From the NCBI GenBank assembly GCA_934045075.1, contig OW203726.1:6209535-6273534 (forward strand): a DNA stretch of 64,000 nucleotides. The letters run 5' to 3'. The notes under the pieces were generated by a model. It had not been told where the DNA came from. It searched no databases and saw only the letters and a program-made list of their open reading frames with translations. How positions within the stretch are numbered: the first letter of the stretch is position 1; the number at the start of each line of letters is the position of its first letter. The position numbers and the translations under genes were made by a program. The DNA comes from Yponomeuta sedellus (Eukaryota > Arthropoda > Insecta > Lepidoptera > Yponomeutidae). Positions 33,678-44,159 of the stretch are shown here, in pieces.

Positions 33678-36600
33678 CTAATGTCTAGGTAAAGGGCACA
33701 GACGTACAACCGGGCGCAAGTACGAACCAGTCGCAGTCTTTACGCGTACAACACGCACCACACCATCTGTGGCAGGAAAAACTTCTTCAACGACCCCGAG
33801 AGGCCAGTGAAGTGGTGGTGCGTTTTCAGTATTAAGAATCACGACAGTACCTACAGTTATCGGATTACTTGATGTATTCCATTTATCGCGGGACTGCAAT
33901 GTGTGCAGGAACTCCGTTCGCCATCGCTTCCAAAACGATTGTACTAATTTATCCAGCAAATCATGGCGAGACAGAATATGAAGTCTATCTTCGTCTACAT
34001 CCCGGGCCGGGAGATACCGCAGTGGAGTTAAATTTAAAAAGTGTGCGGGCGTTAATGCAAGAGGTTCTGAAGGATCGATAGAGAGCGTCCGACAAAGAGG
34101 TCGCGTGTTCATTATAGCTTCTACTTGAGCGAGGACAGTAGTCATCTCTTCAAACGATAAAACTTGCTCACCGATGACACGGAATAGATGCGTCTTCAAG
34201 CTTTTAATATTGGTTTCCCAATTTCCACCAAAGTGACTAGCAGCTGGTGTATTTAGTGACCAAGTTATGCGGTTTTCAGCTAATACGTGGGCAAAGTCTG
34301 TATTAAAATGCTTCGAACTCAAAAAGGCATGAAGTTCGGAAAGAACTCGTTTCGCGCCAACGTAATTTTTCCCATTGTCCGAATACATACGACCTACAGG
34401 ACCGCGACGAGACAAGAAACGTTTAAAAGCTGCCATAAAGCTCGCCGTGCTGAGATCGCCTGCTAATTCAATATGAACAGCGCGTGTTGTCATACAGACA
34501 AATAAGCAAACATATGCCTTGACAGACCGTATACCACGGCCACGGGTAACGGTGACCTTCAAAGGTCCAGCGAAGTCGGTGCCTGTATGCACGAAAGGTT
34601 TAGCGGATTGTACGACACGGCACGATTTATGATCTGACATTTCCGGAAAAGTTGGTTTAGGACGAAGCTTGTAACAAGGAATGCATTTGTGTACCCTGTT
34701 GCGAATCAAATTGCGGGCGGACAAGATCCAGTAACTTTGACGTAAGATTGACATAAGCAGATCAGGACCTGCGTGGCAATTGACTTTGTGGTGATAGTCC
34801 ACCAACAAATCTAATATATGATGTTTGCGCGGCAAAATAATGGGATGTTTTTGCTCGAAACTCAATTCTGAGTTAGTTAAACGACCTCCAACTCTAATAA
34901 GACCATTTTGTAAGAACGGCTTAAGTCGCTGAAAGGCGCGGCTGCAAGACCTTCCAGTCTGCAATTTGAAAATCTCGTCTGAAAAGCATAAAGCCTGTAA
35001 ATAACGAAAAACTGTATGTTCTGCATATTCCAAGTCTGCGGCGGTTATAAACTCACGGCGAGGTAACAATTTCATAAAACGACAGACATAGACGACACAG
35101 CGTAACAGCTTAGACCAAGAAGAGATGCGACTTGCCATAGAAATAATAGGAGATTCCTCCTGCGGAACGGACGTAACCAAACAATGTTTCTTCTCTTCCG
35201 GCGGGTTTGAAATAGTCGACGGGTTAAATGTGGCAACGGGCCACTCTATCGGGTCACATGTGATCCAGGCAGGGCCATGGAACCACAGCGGATGGTCAAT
35301 AATCTGTGCGGGAGTAAGACCACGAGAGAGACAATCAGCGGGATTACTCGAGCCAGACACGTGACGAAACACTTCCGGAGACAACAATGACTGAACCCCG
35401 GAAACCCGATTCGCGACAAAGGTATCCCACCTGTGGGGCGAAGCGTGAATCCAACACAGAGCCACCGTGGAGTCCGAGAATGCGTATACAGCTTGAATTT
35501 TAACGCGATTGCTGCAAGCGTCTATTATATTGTTAATTAACTTTGCAAGCAAAAGCGCCGCGCAAAGCTCAAGACGAGCTAGTGAAACGACCTTACGGGG
35601 TGCGACCTTGGATTTGGAACCAATGAGGTGTACAGTGCTGTCACCTTCATTTTCAACACGGAAATAAACCACTGCGCCATAAGCTTTTTCGCTAGCATCA
35701 GCGAAGCCGATGATGCTGACCACACTTCCAGCTGTAATGTCAACATGACGTGGTACCTTGATTTGTTCAAGTAAGGGGAGCTCTTCTCTAAAGCGGGACC
35801 ATGAAGATACAATATTTTCAGGAGGAGCATCATCCCAGTCACAATTGGAAAGCCACAGTTCCTTGATAAGGAGTTTGGCGGATAAAATCACGGGAGCTAC
35901 AAAGCCCATCAAATCCCACAACCTTGCCACGCAAGACAAAATAGTGCGTTTAGTACATTTTTCATCAGGTTTACAAACCTTTAAGCTGAATTGATCAGAG
36001 CTCGGTGACCAACACAATCCTAGCACCTTATGAGCATCGGATTCGTCAAATTCCTTAACGGAAGAGAGGCGGTGTGAAGGTGGAATTGAATTCAAAACCG
36101 TTTGCGAATTACTTGTCCACTTTACAAGATCAAATTGTCCCGCTTTCATTAAGGAAATAACTTGGGTAGCCGTAGCTATAGCCTCGTCCTCGCTATCAAG
36201 ACTATAGACAAAATCGTCCATATAAAGCCCAGTCCGAACAATTTCGCTAGCCTTCGGGAAAGTTTCGCCCTCATCGGAAGCGAGTTGCTTTATAGTGCGA
36301 AGTGCGTGATATGGACTCGACTTAAGGCCGAAACACACACGGTTGAATTGAAAAACCTGAATTGGTTCGTCAGACGAAAACCGATATAAAATTCTTTGGA
36401 ATCTGCGGTCACATTCGCGGACACCGATGCAAAGAAACATCTGCCTAATATCAGCTGAGAGCGCAACGGCAAACAGGCGGAAATTAACAACAATGTTAAA
36501 CAGATTTCCCTGTAGATTCTGTCCATTATACAAGATGTCATTGAGAGACACAGATGTGCTAGTCGCAGCACTAGCGTTGAGTACGACGCGCAATTTTGAG

Positions 36601-38972
36601 GTGAGTTTGTCCTCCCTTATAACTCCATGGTGCGGTATTGTATAAGAAGGTGCATTAATATTTTCTTCTGTGTCAGGAGGTGCGGCTGAGATATATTCTT
36701 TCTCTAAATATTCACGAATGACGTCATCATAGGCTTGCTTCAATTTAGGTGAAGTCTGCATTCGGCGCTCGAGGCCGAGGAAACACCTCTCAGCTCTACG
36801 CCGGGAGTCTCCGAGGGAAGATACGTCACCCTTGAAGGGGAGTGCGACCGTATAGCGGCCATCTACACTGCGTGTGGTAGTGCGAGTGTAAATATCCTCA
36901 CACTCCTTATCGTCGGGGCTCAGAATCGGCGAAACATTCACCTCTTCTAGTTCCCAGAACTTGCGGATCACAGGCTCTAAACAATCGGCAGCGATGCAGT
37001 GGCACGCAACAGTGGTATATGAACAAATATTTAACTTAGCGGGCGCGGAGCCTACGATCACGTACCCTAATACGGTTTCCATCGCGTAAGGCGCGACGTG
37101 TGCGGATTCACCTTGGACCTTGCGGGATAAGATGAGCTGCGGGAAAATCGAAGCGCCAACTAGAACATCTATAGCACCGGGGATGTCATACGTATCATCG
37201 GCCAGAGGCAAGCCCTTCAGATGCGACAGAAGCGAAGTGTCGATACTCACGGTCGGTAAGCGTTCAGTTATTTTATCTACGACTAAGGAGTCCATATCAA
37301 ACTCCGAGTTTCGATCGGCGCATGAGTAAAACTTGACTCTTACAGAACCCTGAGTAGTTTTAGACGAACCTCCTATGCCTTTTACAACAGAACATGCCGG
37401 CGTTCGATGAGCATTGAATCCTAAGCGATCACAACACTCACGCGTTATAAAATTGCTTTGAGAAGCACTGTCCAATAATGCTCGAACATAATGTTCTTTG
37501 CCATTGGCATCGACCACAATAATCTTTGCAGTGGCGAGCAAAACAGTGGTGGGCACAGGCACAACGTCGTTATTGTGATTATTAAGTGCGCATAACGATA
37601 CATCCCCACTGCGAGAAACAACGTGCGGTGGGCCTTCTTTCCCCAACGAACCCAATCCTGCGCCTTTCTCGAAAGGAGACACCGATTTGTTTACGCGCGG
37701 CGCGGTCGCCACGCCGGACGGCGCCGGTGGCGGCGGCGGTGTGTCGTCGAGTGTGCTCACTTTGGATGCGGCATTTTTATGGTCAAAGTGTAACATCGTG
37801 TGATGCTTATGGTTACACTTATGACATTGCGTATTAGAGTTGCAACTGAGTGTGCGATGATGGCTGCTTAAACAATTGACGCAAAATGAATGCGATTTAA
37901 CAAATTTGTAACGCTCGGTAGGTGTCATTTTATGAAAACCCGGACATTTAAACAAATGCTCGTGTTGCGAATTACACAGAGCGCACCAAGCGTGCGGGGA
38001 TGCGGGAGTAGTATTTACATAAGTATGCGTTGACTTAAGTGGCTTCGACGGCGCATTCATTCCGCGATCAACATTCTTCTTCGTAGCTTCATGTTTTGAC
38101 GCGGAAGAGGCGCGTTGCAATATTTTCAAATGATCGCGAACGAATGACACTAAGGTGTCGAACTGTGGGATGTCAGTGCCACTATTGGTCAGCTCGAAAG
38201 CGCGTGCGGTGTCGGAATCTAACTTCTTTAAAGCAGTATACAAAAATATAAGATCCGAAATATTATCGATTTTTAAATTCTTTAGCGCGGAAACTGACGT
38301 TACGAATTTATCGAGAAATTGTTCAAGACTGGAAGCGTTCGCGGAAGTCAGAGGTTTCATCTCAAAGATTTGATCAAAGTATGAAGAAGCGAGTTGTCGC
38401 TTATCTTCGTATCTACTTATCAGCGAATCCAGAATGACAGAGTAATTTTCGGCGCACGGAGTGATGCCTGCAAATACTGATTGCGCCCTGCCGGTCAATT
38501 TACCAATTAAATAATGCAACTTCTCAGAGTCTGTTAAAATGGGATTGTCATGAACCGTGTTTTTGAAGGTCGTGTAAAACAACGGCCAGGTTTTTATATC
38601 ACCGTTAAACTCGAGCAATTCAATTGGCGGCAATCTGGGCCTGCCACCTCTGAAGTCGCTGCCTACATTCTGCGGTACAACAATTAATGACTTCGCTGCC
38701 CGTTTAACGCGACAGTACAAGTCTTCAAACGCGTTAAGAGGTTGATAATTAATTTGTTGTTGCGGTTTTAATTTTAATTCCAAAGAGTTTATATCATCCA
38801 ACACACTTTCGAAATTCGTTCGTAACTTGTCAATAGTTTCGATTTCGCACAGAAACGTTTCCCTTACATTCTCATCAGAAAGATTTTTCGACCTATCGGC
38901 AATAACTTGCATGCGCGAGAAAATAAGGTCCCTTTTTGCGCATAACAGTGACAACTTACTCTCATCTGCCAT
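33678..38972 (-). CDS. BEL/Pao Gag-Pol polyprotein, 1764 aa, intact
   Basis: A single uninterrupted frame encodes all parts needed for retrotransposition in cytoplasmic particles and the nucleus. N-terminal coiled region (1-90) and a DUF1759-type Gag segment follow (about 110-270, with LLEFNGDIKTWPLF). Three Cys/His knuckles lie at about 327-341, 363-377 (CVNC...HH....C) and 381-394. The aspartic protease active site is LDSASQSNF (D501). Reverse transcriptase spans about 760-960 with YMDD at 917-920. RNase H acids are D1092 (FADAS), E1135 (RLELCAA), D1167 (FSDST) and D1213 (NPADCLSRG). The integrase has an HHCC zinc region (1392-1431) and acids D1466, D1532 and E1586 (HFGGNWE). The C-terminus matches the DUF5641 segment of the family (WPLGVVEEV, then SYLRPVVRLCPL). 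Start chosen as the first ATG in frame. Length is normal for the family. No stop or frameshift separates gag from pol. Other frames here are shadows. Confidence 0.93.
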   Translation of the reverse strand: MADESKLSLLCAKRDLIFSRMQVIADRSKNLSDENVRETFLCEIETIDKLRTNFESVLDDINSLELKLKPQQQINYQPLNAFEDLYCRVKRAAKSLIVVPQNVGSDFRGGRPRLPPIELLEFNGDIKTWPLFYTTFKNTVHDNPILTDSEKLHYLIGKLTGRAQSVFAGITPCAENYSVILDSLISRYEDKRQLASSYFDQIFEMKPLTSANASSLEQFLDKFVTSVSALKNLKIDNISDLIFLYTALKKLDSDTARAFELTNSGTDIPQFDTLVSFVRDHLKILQRASSASKHEATKKNVDRGMNAPSKPLKSTHTYVNTTPASPHAWCALCNSQHEHLFKCPGFHKMTPTERYKFVKSHSFCVNCLSSHHRTLSCNSNTQCHKCNHKHHTMLHFDHKNAASKVSTLDDTPPPPPAPSGVATAPRVNKSVSPFEKGAGLGSLGKEGPPHVVSRSGDVSLCALNNHNNDVVPVPTTVLLATAKIIVVDANGKEHYVRALLDSASQSNFITRECCDRLGFNAHRTPACSVVKGIGGSSKTTQGSVRVKFYSCADRNSEFDMDSLVVDKITERLPTVSIDTSLLSHLKGLPLADDTYDIPGAIDVLVGASIFPQLILSRKVQGESAHVAPYAMETVLGYVIVGSAPAKLNICSYTTVACHCIAADCLEPVIRKFWELEEVNVSPILSPDDKECEDIYTRTTTRSVDGRYTVALPFKGDVSSLGDSRRRAERCFLGLERRMQTSPKLKQAYDDVIREYLEKEYISAAPPDTEENINAPSYTIPHHGVIREDKLTSKLRVVLNASAATSTSVSLNDILYNGQNLQGNLFNIVVNFRLFAVALSADIRQMFLCIGVRECDRRFQRILYRFSSDEPIQVFQFNRVCFGLKSSPYHALRTIKQLASDEGETFPKASEIVRTGLYMDDFVYSLDSEDEAIATATQVISLMKAGQFDLVKWTSNSQTVLNSIPPSHRLSSVKEFDESDAHKVLGLCWSPSSDQFSLKVCKPDEKCTKRTILSCVARLWDLMGFVAPVILSAKLLIKELWLSNCDWDDAPPENIVSSWSRFREELPLLEQIKVPRHVDITAGSVVSIIGFADASEKAYGAVVYFRVENEGDSTVHLIGSKSKVAPRKVVSLARLELCAALLLAKLINNIIDACSNRVKIQAVYAFSDSTVALCWIHASPHRWDTFVANRVSGVQSLLSPEVFRHVSGSSNPADCLSRGLTPAQIIDHPLWFHGPAWITCDPIEWPVATFNPSTISNPPEEKKHCLVTSVPQEESPIISMASRISSWSKLLRCVVYVCRFMKLLPRREFITAADLEYAEHTVFRYLQALCFSDEIFKLQTGRSCSRAFQRLKPFLQNGLIRVGGRLTNSELSFEQKHPIILPRKHHILDLLVDYHHKVNCHAGPDLLMSILRQSYWILSARNLIRNRVHKCIPCYKLRPKPTFPEMSDHKSCRVVQSAKPFVHTGTDFAGPLKVTVTRGRGIRSVKAYVCLFVCMTTRAVHIELAGDLSTASFMAAFKRFLSRRGPVGRMYSDNGKNYVGAKRVLSELHAFLSSKHFNTDFAHVLAENRITWSLNTPAASHFGGNWETNIKSLKTHLFRVIGEQVLSFEEMTTVLAQVEAIMNTRPLCRTLSIDPSEPLALTPAHFLNLTPLRYLPARDVDEDRLHILSRHDLLDKLVQSFWKRWRTEFLHTLQSRDKWNTSSNPITVGTVVILNTENAPPLHWPLGVVEEVFPATDGVVRVVRVKTATGSYLRPVVRLCPLPRH

Positions 38973-39570
38973 GACTCAAATGCGAATGTAATAGAAACTA
39001 TAAATATGCGTTGCAATAAATAACGCAGATTTTTTGTACCAGGCTATACGATAAGCGATGGGGAACAGATGATATCTACCCACAGTGCGGTGCGGTGCGG
39101 TGCGTCAAAAGTAATCAGACTAAACAGGTAGGAAAGTACTTCAACGTAGGTAGGTACCCACTACAGGTCCGTCTCAATACCTTGCGGATAAGAAAATTAA
39201 ATGTACCTAGGTACTTAGCAATATTTTGGGTACCAGGTGAATGCGTTAGATACTGTATTTAATACTTTAGTAGTATGCATTCGCTATCTACCAACAATAA
39301 ATCGTTAACCAAAATACAACAACTGCGGGGTAAATGAACAAATAAAGTTGTTGCGGAGTCGAAAAACGATGCGTTTTACATTAAAAGCGTGCGGTAAGCG
39401 AGTACCTACTTACTACGATGCGGTGAATATGAACTTGGAAATAGTCGTAGTGAGTACGTATCACTATTAAATATGGAAATAATACACAGTACAAATGTAT
39501 GCGAATGCGAAATATGATACGAATTGTATCCTAATACCTACGAATCTCATAGGTCGTGACCTTAAGAATC
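38973..39570 (-). other. Leader between primer-binding site and polyprotein start
   Basis: About 0.6 kb of untranslated leader, expected to hold the packaging signal. It contains a short gtgcggtgcggtgcggtgcg tandem run near 39080-39105. No ORF. Confidence 0.6.
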
Positions 39571-39587
39571 CGTACTCGTATGGACCA
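39571..39587 (-). other. Probable primer-binding site
   Basis: Directly inside the 5' LTR the minus strand reads TGGTCCATACGAGTACG, beginning with the TGG that pairs with the CCA end of a primer tRNA. I could not assign the tRNA. The site starts 1-6 nt from the LTR depending on where the LTR edge is placed. Confidence 0.55.
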
Positions 39588-39588
39588 A

Positions 39589-40231
39589 ACAAATGGCGGC
39601 GCGGTTACAAAAATGTGAATTATTAGTGGACTGTATGCGGTTAATTTATATTTGAAAAAGTGGAGCTGAACCCTGGGGTGAGGATAGGGCTGCCGCGGTT
39701 GAGGTCGGGATAGAAAGACAGCCCTGGAAGGAAAAGAAACACACTGACCTTTGGCTTCACTTGGCGGCAGTTGCGTATTCGAAAAGAAGGCGGACCCGGC
39801 CAGCTGGATAACCTCAGCTGGTGGCGATGGGAGTCCAAAACTGCTAATGGCACTGGTGCAGGCACAGTTCATAAGCTGTTACAGTTATTGTTACACGATT
39901 CACTTTCGGTTGTCTTAGCCAAAATTAATAAATTGCGTCAGAAAAAATGTCTGCAGCGGGCGCGGGTACAGGGAATTCAAAAGTCACAAGAAAAAATCCA
40001 CAGCGCCTCTGGTGGCGGGTTTAGGAAGCTTCTCGCCAGCGCGATCTTCGTGCATCTCGCTCGCGCACATATTGTAGGCGTGTGTGTGGGAAAAGGATAC
40101 AAATGTGGGCAGGAAGTTGGGTATCAGCTCCCTACCATAGTAAACAATATTACTTTTTTAAACGATATATGGAAATAAAGAAACGCGGGAAGATTTGAAT
40201 TATCTATTACATTTCTCTAACGGCGCAACCA
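39589..40231 (-). repeat. 5' LTR of the BEL/Pao element
   Basis: Starts (minus strand) TGGTTGCGCC at 40231. It should carry the promoter and the polyadenylation signal. 643 bp against 645 bp for the 3' copy; the difference is one CA dinucleotide near 40166. Confidence 0.9.
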
Positions 40232-40344
40232 ACACAGTAACTAAAGGCTATAGAGTAGACTAACGTTTACTGAAGAGCTGTCTCTTCGAATTTCTCAGAA
40301 AAGAGCGTGACAGAACGTTGCCTAAGTATTTATTTAGTGAAATT

Positions 40345-41212
40345 CACGACCTCTGTGGCGCAGCGGTTAGCGCGTCTGCCTACTTGCGAGAGGTCCCGGG
40401 TTCGATCCCCGGCTGGGAAAAAAACCTCAGGTCTTGGATGTTTAGAATAGAATAGAATAGAAAAACATTTATTCAAATACCATAACACACACAAAAACTT
40501 AAAAATAATAACATGGCCAGTAAAAGAACACACTTCAGGTAAGAAATACCAATAATTACAGTAATTTAATAAAATAAATGCATACAGACAAAGTGAGCTT
40601 AGCTGGTGGAGGAGCTGTGTGTCATGGTACCAGAAAAGGTTCTAGACTCAGCATATGTCCCAGGTTGTCAGTGGACAACCAGTGACGCTGGTATTCTGCT
40701 AGAACCTGTTTAAGTGACGTACGAACAATCAACGCAAGTATTTGTAATAGAGAACCAAAAATACCCAAAGCAGTGTTGAAATTTATAAATGTATGGTAAA
40801 TTGGTAGCACGATAGATGATCATTCTTAAGAATGAAATAGACAATAAATTATTTCGTTATTATTATATGGGACAACAAGTCAGGAAATAGGACACAGATT
40901 AATTAATTGTTTCATATAGATAAAGTCGAGCTTTGTGATGAGAGTGTTTTCAGCGCAGGGGATAAATATAAAATAAATCAGATGAGATAAGTGTTATTGG
41001 AGCGCACTGGGGTGTATTTCTTTTTTACTTGTTTTGACTTTGTTTATCGTTAATTTAAAATTGTTATCTTATGTCACCCTATTTTTTTTGTATGGACAAT
41101 AAGTATTTTAGTTTACATGGTTGTGATGTCGTTGTTTCGGGTTCCCACGACACAGGGGTATCCTAGTGCGGGACCAGATGCAATGTATGTGCCAGTATGT
41201 AAATGTTATGTT
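40345..41212 (+). repeat. SINE S2, split by a LINE insertion
   Basis: The head 40350-40425 (cctctgtggcgcagcggtta, then tcccgggttcgatccccggc) is the best tRNA-like S2 head in the window. The body runs to ggtcttggatgttta at 40444 and resumes at gtttacatggttgtgatgtc (41111), ending near atgtaaatgttatgttatgt. The acceptor stem of a true tRNA cannot be formed. Confidence 0.75.
40445..41110 (-). mobile_element. 5'-truncated LINE (minus) with 5-bp target duplication
   Basis: The insert is flanked by GTTTA at 40440-40444 and 41111-41115. On the minus strand it ends ...atttgaataaatgtttttct then a ttctattctattctattc tail, as expected for a LINE 3' end. The sequence upstream is mostly non-coding; the 62-codon minus ORF at 40622-40810 shows no recognisable RT motif. 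Confidence 0.65.
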
Positions 41213-41700
41213 ATGTTAATGTTAATTCACAATGCAATCATGATATTAATATTGCGGGGTGTCACAATTTTAATATGTAAATTTTATATATTTGCATCCG
41301 AAATTGGACAATTCGAGGAATTGGACGATTTGAGTACGAACCACTTTTACTAGTAGGATAAACTTCTGCTGTTTCAAACTAAAGGTACCTGCAGGGGCGA
41401 ACAAATGTATGGACTCCCTCTCCCCATTTTTGGGTGTTTATAGAAATTTTGTTAAACTCCGTCTAATTGCCTATAACTGCGAGAACATTGGCTTGCTCAG
41501 TCGATAAAATAGAATCAAAAAGTTGAGTCGATTTCTTAATATCGACTGACGATTAAAGATAATACGAACGGAGCATTAAAATTACGTTTTTCTTCTTCTC
41601 TGGTCCCTTTAGAATCTGGGGCTGACATAAGGGCTTGCCATTGATCTTTGTTCATGGCTAGGGACCTTTAGCCAAGTTACTCCCTTCTCTTTCGCCTCAG
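41213..41700. other. AT-rich non-coding stretch
   Basis: No gene recognised. 41580-41700 holds a moderately GC-rich patch (ggtccctttagaatctgggg) of unknown origin. Confidence 0.35.
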
Positions 41701-41862
41701 AGAGATAGATAGATAGAGAACACTTTATTGTACATAAAAAAGGAAATTAAACAGATATTTCTTAACCTAAGAATACAGTCGGCGGCCTTATCACTAAAAG
41801 TGATCTCTTCCAGACAACCTTTGGACGGACTGGAGCAATATATTGGAGAAGGAAGTAGATGT
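41701..41862 (-). repeat. Bm1-like/LINE 3' fragment with GATA run
   Basis: In reverse: gtccaaaggttgtctggaag, agatcacttttagtgataag, gccgccgactgtatt, and a tail ttctctatctatctatctct. The gttgtctggaagagatc...ataaggccgcc block is widespread in lepidopteran LINE/SINE ends. Confidence 0.5.
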
Positions 41863-42579
41863 AGAAGTAGAATAAAATACCAACAACAACAGAACAGTAC
41901 TACAAATAACAGCAAAAGTTTGACATAGCACTAGCGAGATAGTATTCTGTAACCATAGTTTTAGAAACGAACGAGAGAACGCATATCTTCCATGTCTGGG
42001 ACGGAAAATAACGTTACAGTGGCACAAACAATAGCGATAGAAAATCCACAATTATGTATTCGTAATTTGCTTTTATCTGTGGCAAATTGGCAGCTGTCAC
42101 CTGTATAAGGCGCAAAGTTATTTTGCACGAAGTCATTGTAGCACACGGAATATCGGCTGCCCTATCACTAACTTATTGTATCTTCATTCTGCGCCATTCT
42201 GTCCATTTCCCGATATCTCGCGGCTGATATTGAAATCGTCCATGGAAGTCGTGACAGGGAAAGTCAAAGCAGTCTTTGTGTGCGCCGAAGACGCCTCAAT
42301 AACAAATAATGCCGCCCTGAGGCTGTACCGGCTGTTCAGGGGTTCTCAAAGTTCTCAAGGTTCTCAAGTTTTGTATTTGCTAGTTTTTAGCCATACTAAA
42401 CACATGCCGAGCCACCCTTAGCCAGGTTATGAAACGCTCCGTTCAGTCACAAGGCTGAATGACCTTTAGCCCTTGAATCGCCGCCGGAGATGCCGCCGCC
42501 TAATGAACGTCCTAGGTAGTTAGTTCGACGGCTAGTTTTACCAGTTAGTGGCGACGTGTCCATTATTATTGATGGGGAA

Positions 42580-42700
42580 AATAGGTTCTTGAGTGAAGAC
42601 CACGAATTGGTAAACGTAGATTGCTGGTAGCAACTGGATGAAGATAACCGATGACGGAAAGTAGTGGTGTTGGGGGAGGCCTATTTCCAACAGTAATGAG
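42580..42700 (+). pseudogene. Decayed RTE-like LINE fragment in unit 1
   Basis: ttcttgagtgaagaccacga, attggtaaacgtag and gggggaggcctatttccaac are an eroded match to the C-terminal block at 24540-24760. Second copy at 47468-47588. Confidence 0.45.
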
Positions 42701-43094
42701 TGGGCAGGAACTTTCCGTCATAAGGTTGTCTGGAAGAAATCAATACAATCGCCAATTGTACTCTGTATCTTTTACATGTTTTATAATATGTGCTCTGGTT
42801 TTCAATGAAAAATATGCTTATCTAATAGGCTGATTGATTGATATACCCACTGATGTAGCGAGCTCGGGAATATTGCCAATATGACCAAGGAGGAATGTCA
42901 TATCAGAAAGACTTCTCCCGCTGTTAGAATGGGTTCTTGACTTTAATAATTTAAATATAAATAAATAACTTCATTTATTGGATATCTTACTGTGCATTTA
43001 TTTTTTTATTAAGTGTGACATGGTTTGTAACTATTTTATTTTGTATTGACATTTTTATCTTAATAAACAATTCGGTCCTAATAACTTCAACATA

Positions 43095-43285
43095 CCATCA
43101 CTTGACCTGCTCCCAAACTAGGATACCCTGTACTATGGTAACCAGGCAAGGAGGTTACAAACACACCTAAACTGAGACCACTCATACAAATGTACAACGT
43201 CCCCCTCGATTCCCACTTGAAGCCACAACCTTTGTCTTGGTAACCAAGCGCCTTAACGGCTGGACCAACGAGGCAATTATTGTAG
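43095..43285 (-). repeat. SINE S3 with tRNA-like head (minus), unit 1
   Basis: Inverted head: cctcgattcccacttgaagc ... cttggtaaccaagcgcctta and acggctggaccaacgaggc, with inverted body ctcccaaactaggataccct and actatggtaaccaggcaag. Copy in unit 2 at 47983-48173. Confidence 0.55.
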
Positions 43286-43387
43286 ACAGGTTTATACTTT
43301 TAAAATTAACATTGTAGAAATATTTTATTGACATTATTAACTCACTATAGTATTTTCTAACGTTAACACGAGCACTAGACATAATTA

Positions 43388-43869
43388 AAACTGTTTTTAT
43401 GCTCGTTTATTACATTTTTACAATTTTCCGACGGTTCGGCACTTTTTCAGGTGCCGTGGTCTCGGATGACTGAGGTGACAGGCGCCTTTTAGAAAGCATT
43501 AACGGCTAGTTTACTACCCTCGGCAAAAATTACAAAAGATAATAAAATTATGCAGTCACGTTCCAAAATAGGCAAACCAATTATTTTATATAAAGTCAAC
43601 AATATTGATTATTAGTAATTGAAGTTACAATTAAATTTATAAACTAATTATTTTACATGAACTTAAAAATACTGATTATTAATTGAAATTAAAATTTTAA
43701 CTCTACAGTCACACTTCTAGCAAGGGGGTCTCAATGCACTTAAGCACTGGTTCCCATGCTACCGGTATGTTCCACCCACGATCTCTATTTAGGCACCTGA
43801 AAAAGTGCCGAAACGTCGGAAAATTGTAAAAATTTAATAAACGAGCATAAATGCGTATAAAAACAGTTT
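43388..43869. repeat. Foldback element, about 70-bp arms, unit 1
   Basis: The left arm (aaactgtttttatgctcgtt ... ggcactttttcaggtgcc, to 43455) is the inverse of the right arm (ggcacctgaaaaagtgccga ... tataaaaacagttt, from 43793). The interior is AT-rich and non-coding. Copy in unit 2 at 48276-48757. A related arm fragment is at 30335-30400. Confidence 0.65.
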
Positions 43870-44070
43870 CAATTATTATTAACTCACTGTTTGGGAACCG
43901 CGCATTAGTTGACGAAAGTTTTACCGTGAGGCGCGGAGAACAGAGAATCGTTAATGTTATGGTTATGTTATGCCTGTGGGTTGTATATTTTTATAGATTA
44001 TTATAGGTCTGAACTTTCGACCTTTGCATAATAATAATTTCACCTAGAGTAACTGATTAAGTTTATTGGA

Positions 44071-44113
44071 ACCTCTGACAGAATACACAGTACTTGTCTA
44101 TTCTGTCAGAGGT
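44071..44113. repeat. 15-bp perfect inverted repeat, unit 1
   Basis: acctctgacagaata and tattctgtcagaggt flank a 13-nt loop. Copy in unit 2 at 48959-49001. Confidence 0.6.
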
Positions 44114-44159
44114 GACCAAAACAATTTTGTCCAAATAATGTTTGACTGCTTAATCGTTA

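Larger units (their letters stand above)
32952..40231 (-). mobile_element. Complete BEL/Pao LTR retrotransposon
   Basis: A 7.28-kb element on the minus strand: 5' LTR (39589-40231), primer-binding site, 0.6-kb leader, one polyprotein ORF, polypurine tract and 3' LTR (32952-33596). Nothing is visibly broken, and the LTRs differ by a 2-bp indel as far as I can see, which implies recent insertion. No envelope-like ORF follows pol. The exact LTR edges are uncertain by 5 bp because acaaa precedes the TG on both copies. Possible 5-bp target duplication is imperfect (tgtgt against tttgt on the minus strand). Confidence 0.9.

Noticed and set aside
33134..33688. 184-codon plus-strand ORF
   Set aside because: It lies in the BEL/Pao 3' LTR and over the antisense polyprotein end; its twin at 39771 is in the other LTR.
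40350..40425. Possible tRNA gene in the SINE S2 head
   Set aside because: A-box and B-box are good, but the 5' and 3' acceptor strands do not pair and the sequence runs into the SINE body.
42176..42421. 81-codon ORF present in both tandem units
   Set aside because: Its identity between units reflects the duplication, not selection. Ser/Gln repeats come from a gttctcaag tandem run. No domain.
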